Shown here: piece by piece, positions 7,428-14,694 of the stretch
How the letters are laid out: every line of letters begins with the position of its first letter
Numbering within the stretch: the stretch's first letter is position 1
Source: a bacterium
GTDB taxonomy: Bacteria; UBA8248
Direction of reading: 5' to 3'
DNA length: 64,000 nucleotides
NCBI GenBank assembly: GCA_022828125.1
Contig: JAJEJD010000016.1
Span: forward strand, 1-64,000
Made by a program: the position numbers and the translations under genes
Notes under the pieces: generated by a model
Database searches by the model: none
What the model saw: only the letters and a program-made list of their open reading frames with translations
What the model was told of the DNA's origin: nothing

Positions 7428-7621
7428 GCGAAAGCTGAATAAGCCGAATCACTATTAATAGATATAGCATAAAAATTAATAAAAGGAAATGCTATTAAGT
7501 GTTTATTCGTAAAATTGAATAATGGGAATGAGTGAGGCAGGGAAGAAGGCGCGGAAACGGCTTCAGGAGGGAAGTAATTCAGCGTTATGGGGGATAGTTG
7601 AATAAGGGGGTGCGTTATTCA
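7428..7621. promoter_or_regulatory. Fic upstream region with TTATTC/GAATAA palindromes
   Basis: This AT-rich stretch upstream of the minus-strand Fic gene holds TTATTC (7503-7508)/GAATAA (7517-7522) and TGAATAA (7599-7605)/TTATTCA (7615-7621). It also contains AAAGCTGAATAAG followed by CACTATTAA (7431-7458), which is shared with 5393-5420 downstream of the gene. The region probably contains the promoter and operators; no clear -35/-10 pair can be fixed by eye. Confidence 0.45.
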
Positions 7622-7731
7622 GGGTTAGGGAAATGTTTCATGGGGGAGGTGCTGTTGTAGGGGCCACTCGCGGGGTTGTTGAAAAATCCTGATGAACGGG
7701 GGTTTAACGCGACCAATGAAAGTGCAAGAAT

Positions 7732-7894
7732 CACTCCCCCCTTGAGGGGGAGTCGGTGAGGTAAGGGCGCAAGCCCGCAAGCGAACCGGTGGGGGGTATA
7801 ATTCGGAGTGGGCGAAAAACGCAATTTACCCCCCACCACATCGGCCTTCGCACAAACCGCTCGGCCTCTGTGACTCCCCCTCAAGGGGGGAGTG
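7732..7894. repeat. CTCCCCCCTTGAGGGGGAG inverted repeat element, copy 2
   Basis: A 163-base unit with the same ends and inner motifs as 5994-6181 (AAGGGCGCAAGCCCGCAAGC, GGTGGGGGG, CCCCCCACCACATCGGCCTT). It is preceded by GGGGTTGTTGAAAAATCC, a motif that also accompanies the copies near 44.5-45.1 kb. Confidence 0.75.
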
Positions 7895-7915
7895 ATTCCG
7901 CAACTCGCCGGTTCC

Positions 7916-7946
7916 GTAGGGGCCGCTCGTGAGCGGCCCACAGCCC
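7916..7946. repeat. GTAGGGGCCGCTCGTGAGCGGCCC palindrome
   Basis: GTAGGGGCCGCTC and GAGCGGCCC form a hairpin with almost no loop. A variant lies at 8175-8216. Confidence 0.65.
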
Positions 7947-8021
7947 TGTTGATTCATCCGGCCATCCGTGCGATGTATCCTTTCAGCATATCGAAAGCCG
8001 CTTCAGATGGAAGGCGAGAAC

Positions 8022-8177
8022 ATGGAAGCCGATAAAGAGAAAGACGCCCCCGAACCGAAACCCGATGATTGGGCCTGGCTCGACGCCATCAAGCGCCCGG
8101 TGGATGAGGATTTCCTGAAGGCCGCGAGCGAGAGGCCGAGGGAGGAGGTGCGCCGGGAGGAATTGGACAATCTGTAG
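8022..8177 (+). CDS. Small protein resembling the C-terminus of an AbrB/VapB antitoxin
   Basis: The 51-residue product (starting MEADKEKDAPEPK) contains WAWLDAIKRPVDEDFLKAASERP and ends REELDNL. This pattern, W-x-WL...D-x-DF...RxELD, is typical of the C-terminal toxin-binding tail of AbrB/MazE-type VapB antitoxins, but the AbrB DNA-binding domain is absent and no toxin gene follows. Its stop codon (8175-8177) is formed by the first bases of the palindromic repeat at 8175-8216, so the gene may be a fragment cut at both ends. The start is uncertain: ATG at 8022 follows GAAGGCGAG, while 8007 and 7968 are alternatives. It may be a decayed remnant rather than a functional gene. Confidence 0.4.
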   Translation: MEADKEKDAPEPKPDDWAWLDAIKRPVDEDFLKAASERPREEVRREELDNL

Positions 8178-8216
8178 GGGCTGCTCGTGAGCAGCCCACA
8201 CTCGTGAGCGGCCCTG
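8175..8216. repeat. GTAGGGGCTGCTCGTGAGCAGCCC palindrome
   Basis: A near-perfect hairpin repeat that overlaps the stop of the small antitoxin-like gene, followed by a second partial arm (CTCGTGAGCGGCCC). It is related to 7916-7946. Confidence 0.65.
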
Positions 8217-8225
8217 TTTTCGACA

Positions 8226-8552
8226 TCAACCAGACGGCTCATCCCCCGCGATTCCCGTGAGCACGACCGGGGCGCGGTCGGGAAATTCAGCCACGAGCGA
8301 GAGGCGCCCGCCCATCGCCTCGACGCTCTTCCTGAGCGTGGAGAGCAACAGGTCGCTTCGCTTCTCGAGCCTCGATACGCCGTCCTGCGTGATCCCCAAC
8401 TGCTCCGCCATACGCGCCTGCGTCAACTCCCGCGCCTTTCTGAGATCGCGCAGCGTCATTTCTTCAGCGATCAACGCTGCCGCCCGCGCTTCGACTTTCT
8501 TGCGTTGCGTGGGGCTCCGTTTGCTGATCTTGTCGTCTACGTTTATGGGCAT
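8226..8552 (-). CDS. XRE-family HTH regulator, HigA-like antitoxin type
   Basis: The 108-residue product has a lambda-repressor-type HTH (LRKARELTQARMAEQLGITQDGVSRLEKR, about residues 37-65). It is followed by LLSTLRKSVEAMGGRLSLVAEFPDRAPV, the usual tail of HigA-type antitoxins and their solitary relatives. No HigB toxin is next to it. It is divergent from the methyltransferase gene at 8786, so it could also act as a controller of the restriction-modification locus. The ATG at 8552 is chosen because it begins the conserved part (MPINVDDKI); the track upstream to 8618 runs through the promoter. Confidence 0.75.
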   Translation of the reverse strand: MPINVDDKISKRSPTQRKKVEARAAALIAEEMTLRDLRKARELTQARMAEQLGITQDGVSRLEKRSDLLLSTLRKSVEAMGGRLSLVAEFPDRAPVVLTGIAGDEPSG

Positions 8553-8581
8553 GGTTCTCGCTCGAAAGTTTGACAGATGAC

Positions 8582-8612
8582 ATAATATGTTTTTGAATAC
8601 ATATGTTGTCAA
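8582..8612 (-). promoter_or_regulatory. Promoter and operator-like repeats of the XRE gene
   Basis: On the minus strand TTGACA (8607-8612) and TATTAT (8582-8587) are 19 bases apart; CATATT two bases earlier gives a 17-base spacing. Overlapping repeats (TGTCA at about 8572-8577 and TGACA at 8576-8581; CATAT arms near 8589 and 8600) could be sites for autorepression. Inferred only. Confidence 0.45.
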
Positions 8613-8785
8613 GCGCATGTTTGGGGAAGATATGTCAAGAAAGATCGCATCAAGGAACCGTGAACTAGCGAGGCCAATTCATGCGTGGTAGTCTCAACCA
8701 AGAAAAACGACTCACGAGACGCTCAAGGGGGGTGGTGCATGGTGGGGACTTGTGCATCGAGTTGTTCTCGTAAGAGGGACAGTAA

Positions 8786-9850
8786 GTGACTGAGCAAAGC
8801 GTGACTCATGTGTATGCCGGGAGTGTCGTCGACCTCTTCTGCGGTGCGGGAGGACTCTCACACGGCTTTTTGCTGGAAGGGTTCGAGATCGCCGCGGGGA
8901 TCGATACGGACGAGGATTGCCGCTACGCTTTCGAACACAACAACGAAGCGCCTTTCATCCAAAAGGATGTCGCCTCGCTCGATGGCGAGACGCTTAATGA
9001 GCTTTTCAAACCCGACCTACCCTCGGTGCTCGTGGGTTGCGCGCCGTGCCAACCATTTTCCATCTACAACCAGAAGAACGCGGACCCGCAATGGGAACTA
9101 TTGGGAGAGTTCGCCCGGATCATCATTGAGACGAAGCCATTGGTTGTTTCGATGGAAAACGTGCCGCGCTTGATGCGGTTCAGAGAAGGTAAAGTTTTCG
9201 AGAGCTTCGTCGAAACTCTCGAACGAGCGGGTTATCACGTCGATTCGCAAACCGCGTTCGCACCCGATTACGGCGTACCCCAGCAGCGTTCACGCCTCGT
9301 GCTCCTGGCATCCTCGTTGGGCGAGATAGAACTGGAACAACCCACGCACGATCCATCACGACACGAGACCGTCTCCCAAGCCATCAAAAATCTCCCGAAA
9401 CTTGATGCGGGCGGCGTCGACCCCGAAGATGCGCTTCACCGCAGCAGCAGGCTATCGCCACTCAACCTGAAACGCATTCAAGCGGCAACAGCAGGGGGAA
9501 GTTGGCGTGATTGGGAAGACGAACTGGTCGCGGATTGCCACAAGGTGGCGACCGGGCGCGGTTATGCATCCGTCTACGGGCGAATGGAATGGGAAGCTCC
9601 TTCCCCGACCATCACGACCCAGTTCTTCGGGTTCGGCAACGGGAGATTCGGGCACCCGGAACAGGACCGGGCGATATCGTTACGTGAAGGCGCGATTCTC
9701 CAGTCGTTTCCATCCGATTACGCTTTCGTAAAACCCGAAGACCCCGTGCAGTTCAAGAAGTTGGGCCGGATGATCGGGAACGCCGTGCCGGTTCTGCTGG
9801 CGAGGGCGATAGCGCGAACGATCAAGCAACATTTGAAGGAATTCGCTTGA
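8786..9850 (+). CDS. DNA (cytosine-5-)-methyltransferase
   Basis: A 354-residue C5 methyltransferase. Motif I is VVDLFCGAGGLSHGF (residues 14-28, SAM binding), motif IV is GCAPCQPFS with catalytic Cys88, motif VI is SMENVPR, motif VIII is around QQRSRLVLLASS, and motifs IX-X are SLREGAILQSFP and GNAVPVLLARAIA. It methylates cytosine in a specific DNA site, shielding it from a partner nuclease. The start is a GTG at 8786 after GAGGG with seven bases of spacing. It overlaps the next gene in a TGATG arrangement, and together with the ATPase/nuclease and Vsr genes forms a compact restriction-modification operon. Confidence 0.95.
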   Translation: MTEQSVTHVYAGSVVDLFCGAGGLSHGFLLEGFEIAAGIDTDEDCRYAFEHNNEAPFIQKDVASLDGETLNELFKPDLPSVLVGCAPCQPFSIYNQKNADPQWELLGEFARIIIETKPLVVSMENVPRLMRFREGKVFESFVETLERAGYHVDSQTAFAPDYGVPQQRSRLVLLASSLGEIELEQPTHDPSRHETVSQAIKNLPKLDAGGVDPEDALHRSSRLSPLNLKRIQAATAGGSWRDWEDELVADCHKVATGRGYASVYGRMEWEAPSPTITTQFFGFGNGRFGHPEQDRAISLREGAILQSFPSDYAFVKPEDPVQFKKLGRMIGNAVPVLLARAIARTIKQHLKEFA

Positions 9851-11859
9851 TGTCGAAAACCAACGAACAACCACTCGAACTCCTGATCAGTATGAGCATC
9901 CTCGAGGATCTCGGCATCAATCTATACGGCAACGTCCCCGCCGTTCTTGCCGAAGCAGTTGCCAACGCCTGGGACGCGGACGCCAACCTCGTCAACATCG
10001 ATTATGACGATGATATTCGACAGTTCACTATCACAGACGACGGGATCGGCATGACACGGGAAGAGATGCAAAAGTTCTATTTGACGGTCGGACATAAACG
10101 ACGCCGTGCAGGCAGGACGATTACTCCAGGTGACCGCAAACCCATGGGACGGAAAGGGATCGGCAAATTATCCCTTTTTTCAATCGCAAATAAAGTAACC
10201 GTTGAAACCATCAAAGACGGTGAGAAAACAGCCATTCTGTTGGATGTGGAAAAGATAAAGCAGAAAATCGAAAACGCGCCGGATGGTCGAGGTCGGTATC
10301 ATCCCGAAGATATCGACGGGAATTGGGACTTCTCAAAAGGAACCCGGATTACCCTGATGGACCTTCGTAGAGACCGCGTCCGGTTCGGGAATGAATTGCG
10401 GAAACGACTGGCGCGTCGTTTTTTCACGATTGGGCAAGGGGCCGGGTTCGAGGTTAGAATTTCGGGCAATCCGTTGACAATTCAAGACCGAGGTTATTTA
10501 GATATCGTCGAATACCTATGGACCGTCGGTACCGATGACGACTGGATAGAAGCAGTTGAAATCGGGAAAAGAGCAACCCAAACTACGAAAATCGAACTAA
10601 AGTCTGGTGAACCAATAATCAAAGGATGGATAGGAACAGCCCACCGAAGCCAAGACCTTACTCGCGACGACAACAACGCGAACAACATCGTTCTGATGGT
10701 GCGGGAAAAGATGGCTTGCCCGGATCTATTAGCGAGTTTTGGCGTTCGAGAATTAGCCTCCAAGTACATAGTCGGCGAAATCCATGCCGATTTCATGGAC
10801 GAAGACGACTTGGACGATATTGCGACGAGTGGCCGTCAAGGATTTCTCGAAGAAGACAAACGATATGAAGCTCTCGTCAAAGCATTGAAACGAGTCATTC
10901 GGAAAGTTATTGCAGATCGCGCACGCTTCAAAAATGAGAAAGCCGAGGAAGTAGCAATCAAGCTAATACCAGCTCTTGAAGACTGGCTCAAGGGATTAAC
11001 CCATGACAGGCGGGAGACTGCTAAAAAGTTGCTTGGCTCTATAAACAATATCTACGAAGACGAGGAAGAGAAAAAACGGGAACACTTCAAGCAAGCTATC
11101 GTCGCCCACCAGATTTTCGACGCAAGAGATCGATTGCGTGAGCTCGAGGATTTGACAACAAACGATGTTGAAACCGTGCTTCGGGCCTTCCAGGAATTCG
11201 ATCAATACGAAGCAGCTTTGTACTACGACGTAGCTAGAGGACGGGTCGAAGTAATCAGAACCCTCGAAGAAAGATATCTCCACAAAAATGAAATTGAAGC
11301 GCTGATCCGTGATTACCTAGCCGAACATCTCTGGCTGCTCGACCCATCATGGGACATGGCGACCGAGCCAGTAGAAACCGAAAGAACTGTAAAGACGTAT
11401 CTCAATAAAGTTGCCGATAAACTTCCCCAAAAAGAAAAGAATGCTCGTTTCGACATCGTTTATCGTAAAGGAGCATCGCGACATATCGTTGTCGAGTTAA
11501 AGCGATTCAAACGCAAGGTTACTGAAGGACAACTGCTTGACCAGATCAAAAAATATTCGAGTGCTCTAGAAGCAGGACTCGCTGAAGTTCAAGATCCGCA
11601 AAAAGCACATGATATTGTGTGTTTAGTCGGACCAAATCAGGATTTTTTAAAATCTGCAAAGGCCCGCAATTCAGCGGATCAAGCCCTTGCACAATATCAT
11701 GGTCGATTGATGACTTATAATGAAATGCTCGATCGAGCCAGAAATTCATACAAAGACTTCCTGAAAGCCGAGGAAAAAAGGAACACCTTGGTACAGTTAC
11801 TGGAAAAAATCGCATCCAATGACTATGCCCCGTCGAGTTCGGAAGAAGCCGCCGATTGA
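9850..11859 (+). CDS. GHKL ATPase fused to PD-(D/E)XK nuclease, putative restriction enzyme
   Basis: A 669-residue protein. The N-terminus has the GHKL/Hsp90-type ATP site: N box EAVANAWDADA (35-45), DDGIGM (63-68) and GRKGIGKLS (100-108). A middle helical, charged region follows. Near the C-terminus FDIVY...VVELKR supplies D535, E549 and K551, the spacing of a PD-(D/E)XK nuclease core. An ATPase plus nuclease next to a C5 methyltransferase is best read as an ATP-dependent restriction enzyme; it may correspond to the group annotated as BbrUII/HgiDII-type enzymes, but I cannot confirm that. The ATG at 9850 overlaps the methyltransferase stop (TGATG). A role as a non-restriction antiphage ATPase is the alternative. 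Confidence 0.75.
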   Translation: MSKTNEQPLELLISMSILEDLGINLYGNVPAVLAEAVANAWDADANLVNIDYDDDIRQFTITDDGIGMTREEMQKFYLTVGHKRRRAGRTITPGDRKPMGRKGIGKLSLFSIANKVTVETIKDGEKTAILLDVEKIKQKIENAPDGRGRYHPEDIDGNWDFSKGTRITLMDLRRDRVRFGNELRKRLARRFFTIGQGAGFEVRISGNPLTIQDRGYLDIVEYLWTVGTDDDWIEAVEIGKRATQTTKIELKSGEPIIKGWIGTAHRSQDLTRDDNNANNIVLMVREKMACPDLLASFGVRELASKYIVGEIHADFMDEDDLDDIATSGRQGFLEEDKRYEALVKALKRVIRKVIADRARFKNEKAEEVAIKLIPALEDWLKGLTHDRRETAKKLLGSINNIYEDEEEKKREHFKQAIVAHQIFDARDRLRELEDLTTNDVETVLRAFQEFDQYEAALYYDVARGRVEVIRTLEERYLHKNEIEALIRDYLAEHLWLLDPSWDMATEPVETERTVKTYLNKVADKLPQKEKNARFDIVYRKGASRHIVVELKRFKRKVTEGQLLDQIKKYSSALEAGLAEVQDPQKAHDIVCLVGPNQDFLKSAKARNSADQALAQYHGRLMTYNEMLDRARNSYKDFLKAEEKRNTLVQLLEKIASNDYAPSSSEEAAD

Positions 11860-12274
11860 GACCGAACCGTCCCCGGAGCGCAGCGCGCTCATGGCGCGCG
11901 TCGGTCAGAAGAATACCAAACCTGAATTGATCGTTAGAAAGCTGTTGCACGGCCTCGGCTATCGCTATCGCCTGCATAGAAGGAACCTGCCTGGAACGCC
12001 CGACATCTGTTTCCCCTCGCGCAAGAAGGTGATCTTCGTTCACGGCTGTTTCTGGCACAGGCACGAGGGATGCCGGCGAACAACCACGCCGAAAACACGA
12101 ACCGACTTCTGGGAAGAGAAATTCCGTCAGAACGTCGCTCGTGATCGTCGGAAAATAGACGACCTCCAAAAACTCGGTTGGAATGCACTGGTCGTGTGGG
12201 AATGCGAAACGGAAGATATATACAAACTCGAATCTCGGCTCATCAATTTCCTGTCGCCCGAAGCGAATAAATAA
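11825..12274 (+). CDS. vsr: Very short patch repair endonuclease (DNA mismatch endonuclease Vsr)
   Basis: The 149-residue product matches Vsr. It starts with the family opening SPERSALMARVGQKNTKPELIVRKLLHGLGYRYRLH. It continues with the catalytic LPGTPDICF (metal-binding Asp) and VHGCFWHRHEGC, whose Cys/His residues are those of the structural zinc site and active His. Vsr nicks next to T:G mismatches that arise when 5-methylcytosine deaminates, so it is the expected companion of the C5 methyltransferase two genes upstream. It overlaps the ATPase/nuclease gene by about 35 bases. The start is 11825 or the ATG two codons earlier; a later ATG at 11891 would remove conserved residues. Confidence 0.95.
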   Translation: MPRRVRKKPPIETEPSPERSALMARVGQKNTKPELIVRKLLHGLGYRYRLHRRNLPGTPDICFPSRKKVIFVHGCFWHRHEGCRRTTTPKTRTDFWEEKFRQNVARDRRKIDDLQKLGWNALVVWECETEDIYKLESRLINFLSPEANK

Positions 12275-12286
12275 CCTCTACCCCCC

Positions 12287-12700
12287 CTACCCCACCTTCC
12301 CCCTTAACCTCTTCTTCTCGCTGCGTTGGCGCTTGTCCTTGAGGCGTTTTTCTTTTGAAAGACGGGTGGGGCGCGTGGGGCGGCGCGGTTTGGGCGGGTC
12401 GGCGGCGGCGGCCAGGGCGGCGCGGAGCTTTTCGAGGCAGTCGGCGACGTTTCGTCCCTGATCGCGAAAACGGCTGCTCGCGATGACGACCTCACCCTCC
12501 CTCGTCACGCGGCGCGGGTGGAGCGTCCGGAGCCGCGCCTTCACGTCCTCGGGCGCGCTCTTCGAAGCCGCCATGTTCCAGCGCAGCACCGCCTTGGTCG
12601 AGACCTTGTTGACGTTCTGCCCGCCGGGGCCGCCCGCGCGCGCGAACTGGAAGTGGATTTCGCGCAGGGGGATTTTGAGCCTCTCGTTCACGATGAGCAT
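12287..12700 (-). CDS. arfB: Alternative ribosome-rescue factor ArfB (peptidyl-tRNA hydrolase)
   Basis: The 137-residue product contains ARAGGPGGQNVNKVSTKAVLRW, the GGQ-loop signature of class I release-factor-like hydrolases (residues 20-41). It ends in a long basic tail (KEKRLKDKRQRSEKKRLRGKVG) that in ArfB/YaeJ inserts into the empty mRNA channel. It releases nascent peptides from ribosomes stalled without a stop codon. Length and tail fit ArfB rather than full RF1/RF2, which have extra domains. It is convergent with the Vsr gene, 12 bases apart, with no recognisable terminator between. Confidence 0.92.
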   Translation of the reverse strand: MLIVNERLKIPLREIHFQFARAGGPGGQNVNKVSTKAVLRWNMAASKSAPEDVKARLRTLHPRRVTREGEVVIASSRFRDQGRNVADCLEKLRAALAAAADPPKPRRPTRPTRLSKEKRLKDKRQRSEKKRLRGKVG

Positions 12701-12755
12701 TTCATACTCCCGGGGGCGGCGGTTTTACCGCCCTGAAAGGGAAACACCATTCAGT

Positions 12756-12872
12756 CACCCCCCCCTACCCCCCCCTTAACAGGGGGCAAGAAAAAGCAAA
12801 ACCCCCTCAGCCCGGCGAAGGTGCATCGCCTTTTTATACCCCCCTGACAAGGGGGGGTAGGGGGGGTTGCTT
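12756..12872. repeat. C-rich inverted repeat element, copy 3
   Basis: Same structure as 3426-3540: CACCCCCCCCTACCCC left arm, GGGGGTAGGGGGGGTTGC right arm, with CAGGGGGCAAGAAAAAGC and GCCTTTTTATACCCCCCTG inside. Parts of the interior (CCTCAGCCCG) are also shared with copy 1. Confidence 0.8.
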
Positions 12873-12926
12873 TTATCCCCTGAGGAGGGGGCATTTTGAA
12901 CAGCCCCCCCACTCGGGTTCGCTCGC

Positions 12927-13410
12927 GCGCGCATTTGCCCGCATTTGCGCGTCGCGCCGCATCCGCGCACCGCCCAGAATACACCACGGCCCGCGCCCCG
13001 AGAAAGGGTCGAGTTTTCCAAGCCAAGAGCGAGGCGACGCATCCGGCGAAAGGGGGTTATCCGAAACCATGCGACTCAGGCAGAGAAGACTTCAGGCGAC
13101 CTCCGGGCCGGCCCCAAGGGTCGTCACCGAACGGGAGAATGCCACGAGACGACTCCGTTCCCCGGCGATTCCCGGCGCCTACCCGCAGCGCACGAGAACA
13201 TCTCTCGGGCCGCTTCGGGAATTACCGGAAAATTCGATAAATATCGATAAATTCACGGGGTTTTTCGATAAATTACCGAAAAATGAATCGTCTGTAACCG
13301 TTTGTAATATAAAGAATTATCTTCAAATCTTAGCGCAACGCACTCAGATATAGCGGCAAAAAAAGTTTTTCCGGCGACCACGCAATTGCCCGCATTTCCC
13401 CGCATCCGCT
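12927..13410 (+). repeat. Composite repeat with TCGATAAAT core and GCATTTGC ends, copy A
   Basis: The left end is GCGCATTTGCCCGCATTTGC (12930-12949) and the right end ATTGCCCGCATTTCCCCGCAT (about 13385-13405). The core at 13219-13280 has ATTCGATAAAT, ATCGATAAATT, ACGGGG and TTTTTCGATAAATTACCG, AT-rich against a GC-rich frame. The same core and end motifs occur at 48512-48780 and 52428-52692. This copy has a longer GC-rich insert between left end and core. It fills the gap between arfB and the acyl-CoA dehydrogenase and contains no recognisable gene. Confidence 0.7.
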
Positions 13411-13425
13411 CCCGGCGCAGGGCCC

Positions 13426-14643
13426 CTAGAGCGCGCCCGCGAAGGCCTCTCCCGCCAGGAGCCTGCCGAGCTTCAAGCGCGTCGTGTCGTTCAGCCCGTC
13501 GATGTGGTAGCACATCATCGCGTCGCGCAGGTGGCGCTCCGCCGGGTGGGTGTCCATGTAGCCGTTGCCGCCGAAGATGTTCATCCCCTTGATGCAGACC
13601 TGGGGCGCCATCTCGGAGGCGAACAGGGCGGCGCGCATGCCCTGCTTGTGGTCGTATTCGTCGTCCCCCGCCGTATCCGCGTGCCAGGCGGCGTGCCAGA
13701 CGGTGTCCCGCGCGACGGTGATGCTCACGTACATGTCGGCGAGAATCTCGCGTATCCGCGCGTGCTCGATGATGGGCTTGCCACCCTGCACGCGCTCCCT
13801 CGCGTAGGTCATGGCGTCCTCGAAGGCTGCGCGCGCGATGCCGACCCCGAAGGTGGCCGTCGTCGGCGAGTGGCGCGAGAAGACGCGGGCCATATAGGGC
13901 AGGCCGCCGTCCACCTCGCTGAGCCGCCATTTTTCAGGCACTTCGGCGTTCTCGAAGATGAGTTCCCCGTTCATCAGAAGGCGCGCGCCGAGCTTGCCGT
14001 GGATGATCCCGTGCCGGAAGCCCGGTATCTCGTCCGTCATGATGAACATGGTGGTCCCCTCGTTCACGGGGACGTCCGGGTTGGTTCTCGCCACGATGAA
14101 ATTGATGTTGCTCATCGCAGCACAGGCGATGAAGTGCTTCTTCCCGTTCAGTATCCAGTTATCGCCCTGCCGGACGGCCGAGAGCCGCGCGCCGCCGTCG
14201 ACGTTCGTGGCGGGCATGATGTTGTCCGTGCCCGCCTGGGGCTCCGTCATGCCGATGGCCATGGTGGAGGTGTCCACGTCCATGTAGCGGGGCAGGAACT
14301 CCGCGCGCTGCTCCTCGGTGGTGAAGTGGCAGAGCATCTTGGCGAGCTTCCAGTTCTGGTGGATGACGGAGGCGAAGCCCGCCTCGCCCTGGAACAGCTC
14401 CTCCAACAGGACCACGTGCGCGAATATGCCGAAACCCTCCCCGCCCATCTCCTTCGGCGTCGTGAGCGTCCGGATGCCCGCTGCCGAGGCTTTCCTGAGC
14501 GCATCCATGGGAAACGGACTCGTCGGGTCGATCCCGTTTTGCCGGTCCCACTCGGCCGCGTATGGCCTCAGTTCGTTTTTCGAGAATTCGGCAATCTTGC
14601 CCTGCCAGGCTTTCAGTTCGTCGTCCAGAATGTAATCCACCAT
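13426..14643 (-). CDS. Acyl-CoA dehydrogenase family protein
   Basis: A 405-residue flavoprotein of the acyl-CoA dehydrogenase family. It has an N-terminal helical domain, the FAD/substrate motif AIGMTEPQAGTDN, the middle WILNGKKHFI strand, and a C-terminal helical domain with MNIFGGNGYMDTHPAERHLRDAMM. Such enzymes oxidise an acyl-CoA to the 2-enoyl-CoA, passing electrons to ETF. The position that usually carries the catalytic Glu (YEGT) reads HIDGLNDTTR, so Asp382 replaces it; the substrate or chemistry may differ. It lies 51 bases downstream of the 3-hydroxyacyl-CoA dehydrogenase gene on the same strand, an apparent two-gene beta-oxidation operon. Confidence 0.9.
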   Translation of the reverse strand: MVDYILDDELKAWQGKIAEFSKNELRPYAAEWDRQNGIDPTSPFPMDALRKASAAGIRTLTTPKEMGGEGFGIFAHVVLLEELFQGEAGFASVIHQNWKLAKMLCHFTTEEQRAEFLPRYMDVDTSTMAIGMTEPQAGTDNIMPATNVDGGARLSAVRQGDNWILNGKKHFIACAAMSNINFIVARTNPDVPVNEGTTMFIMTDEIPGFRHGIIHGKLGARLLMNGELIFENAEVPEKWRLSEVDGGLPYMARVFSRHSPTTATFGVGIARAAFEDAMTYARERVQGGKPIIEHARIREILADMYVSITVARDTVWHAAWHADTAGDDEYDHKQGMRAALFASEMAPQVCIKGMNIFGGNGYMDTHPAERHLRDAMMCYHIDGLNDTTRLKLGRLLAGEAFAGAL

Positions 14644-14694
14644 GTCGGCTCCCCCGCATGAAGGTTCACGAACCTGAATTCCGCTCCGTTTCCG

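Noticed and set aside
3426-7894. CRISPR array
   Set aside because: The repeats are palindromic, of several families and unevenly spaced; there are no regular spacers and no cas genes.
13504-14661. Long plus-strand ORF opposite the acyl-CoA dehydrogenase
   Set aside because: It is an antisense shadow of a clear enzyme gene, rich in His, Arg and Gly as expected from GC-rich antisense frames.
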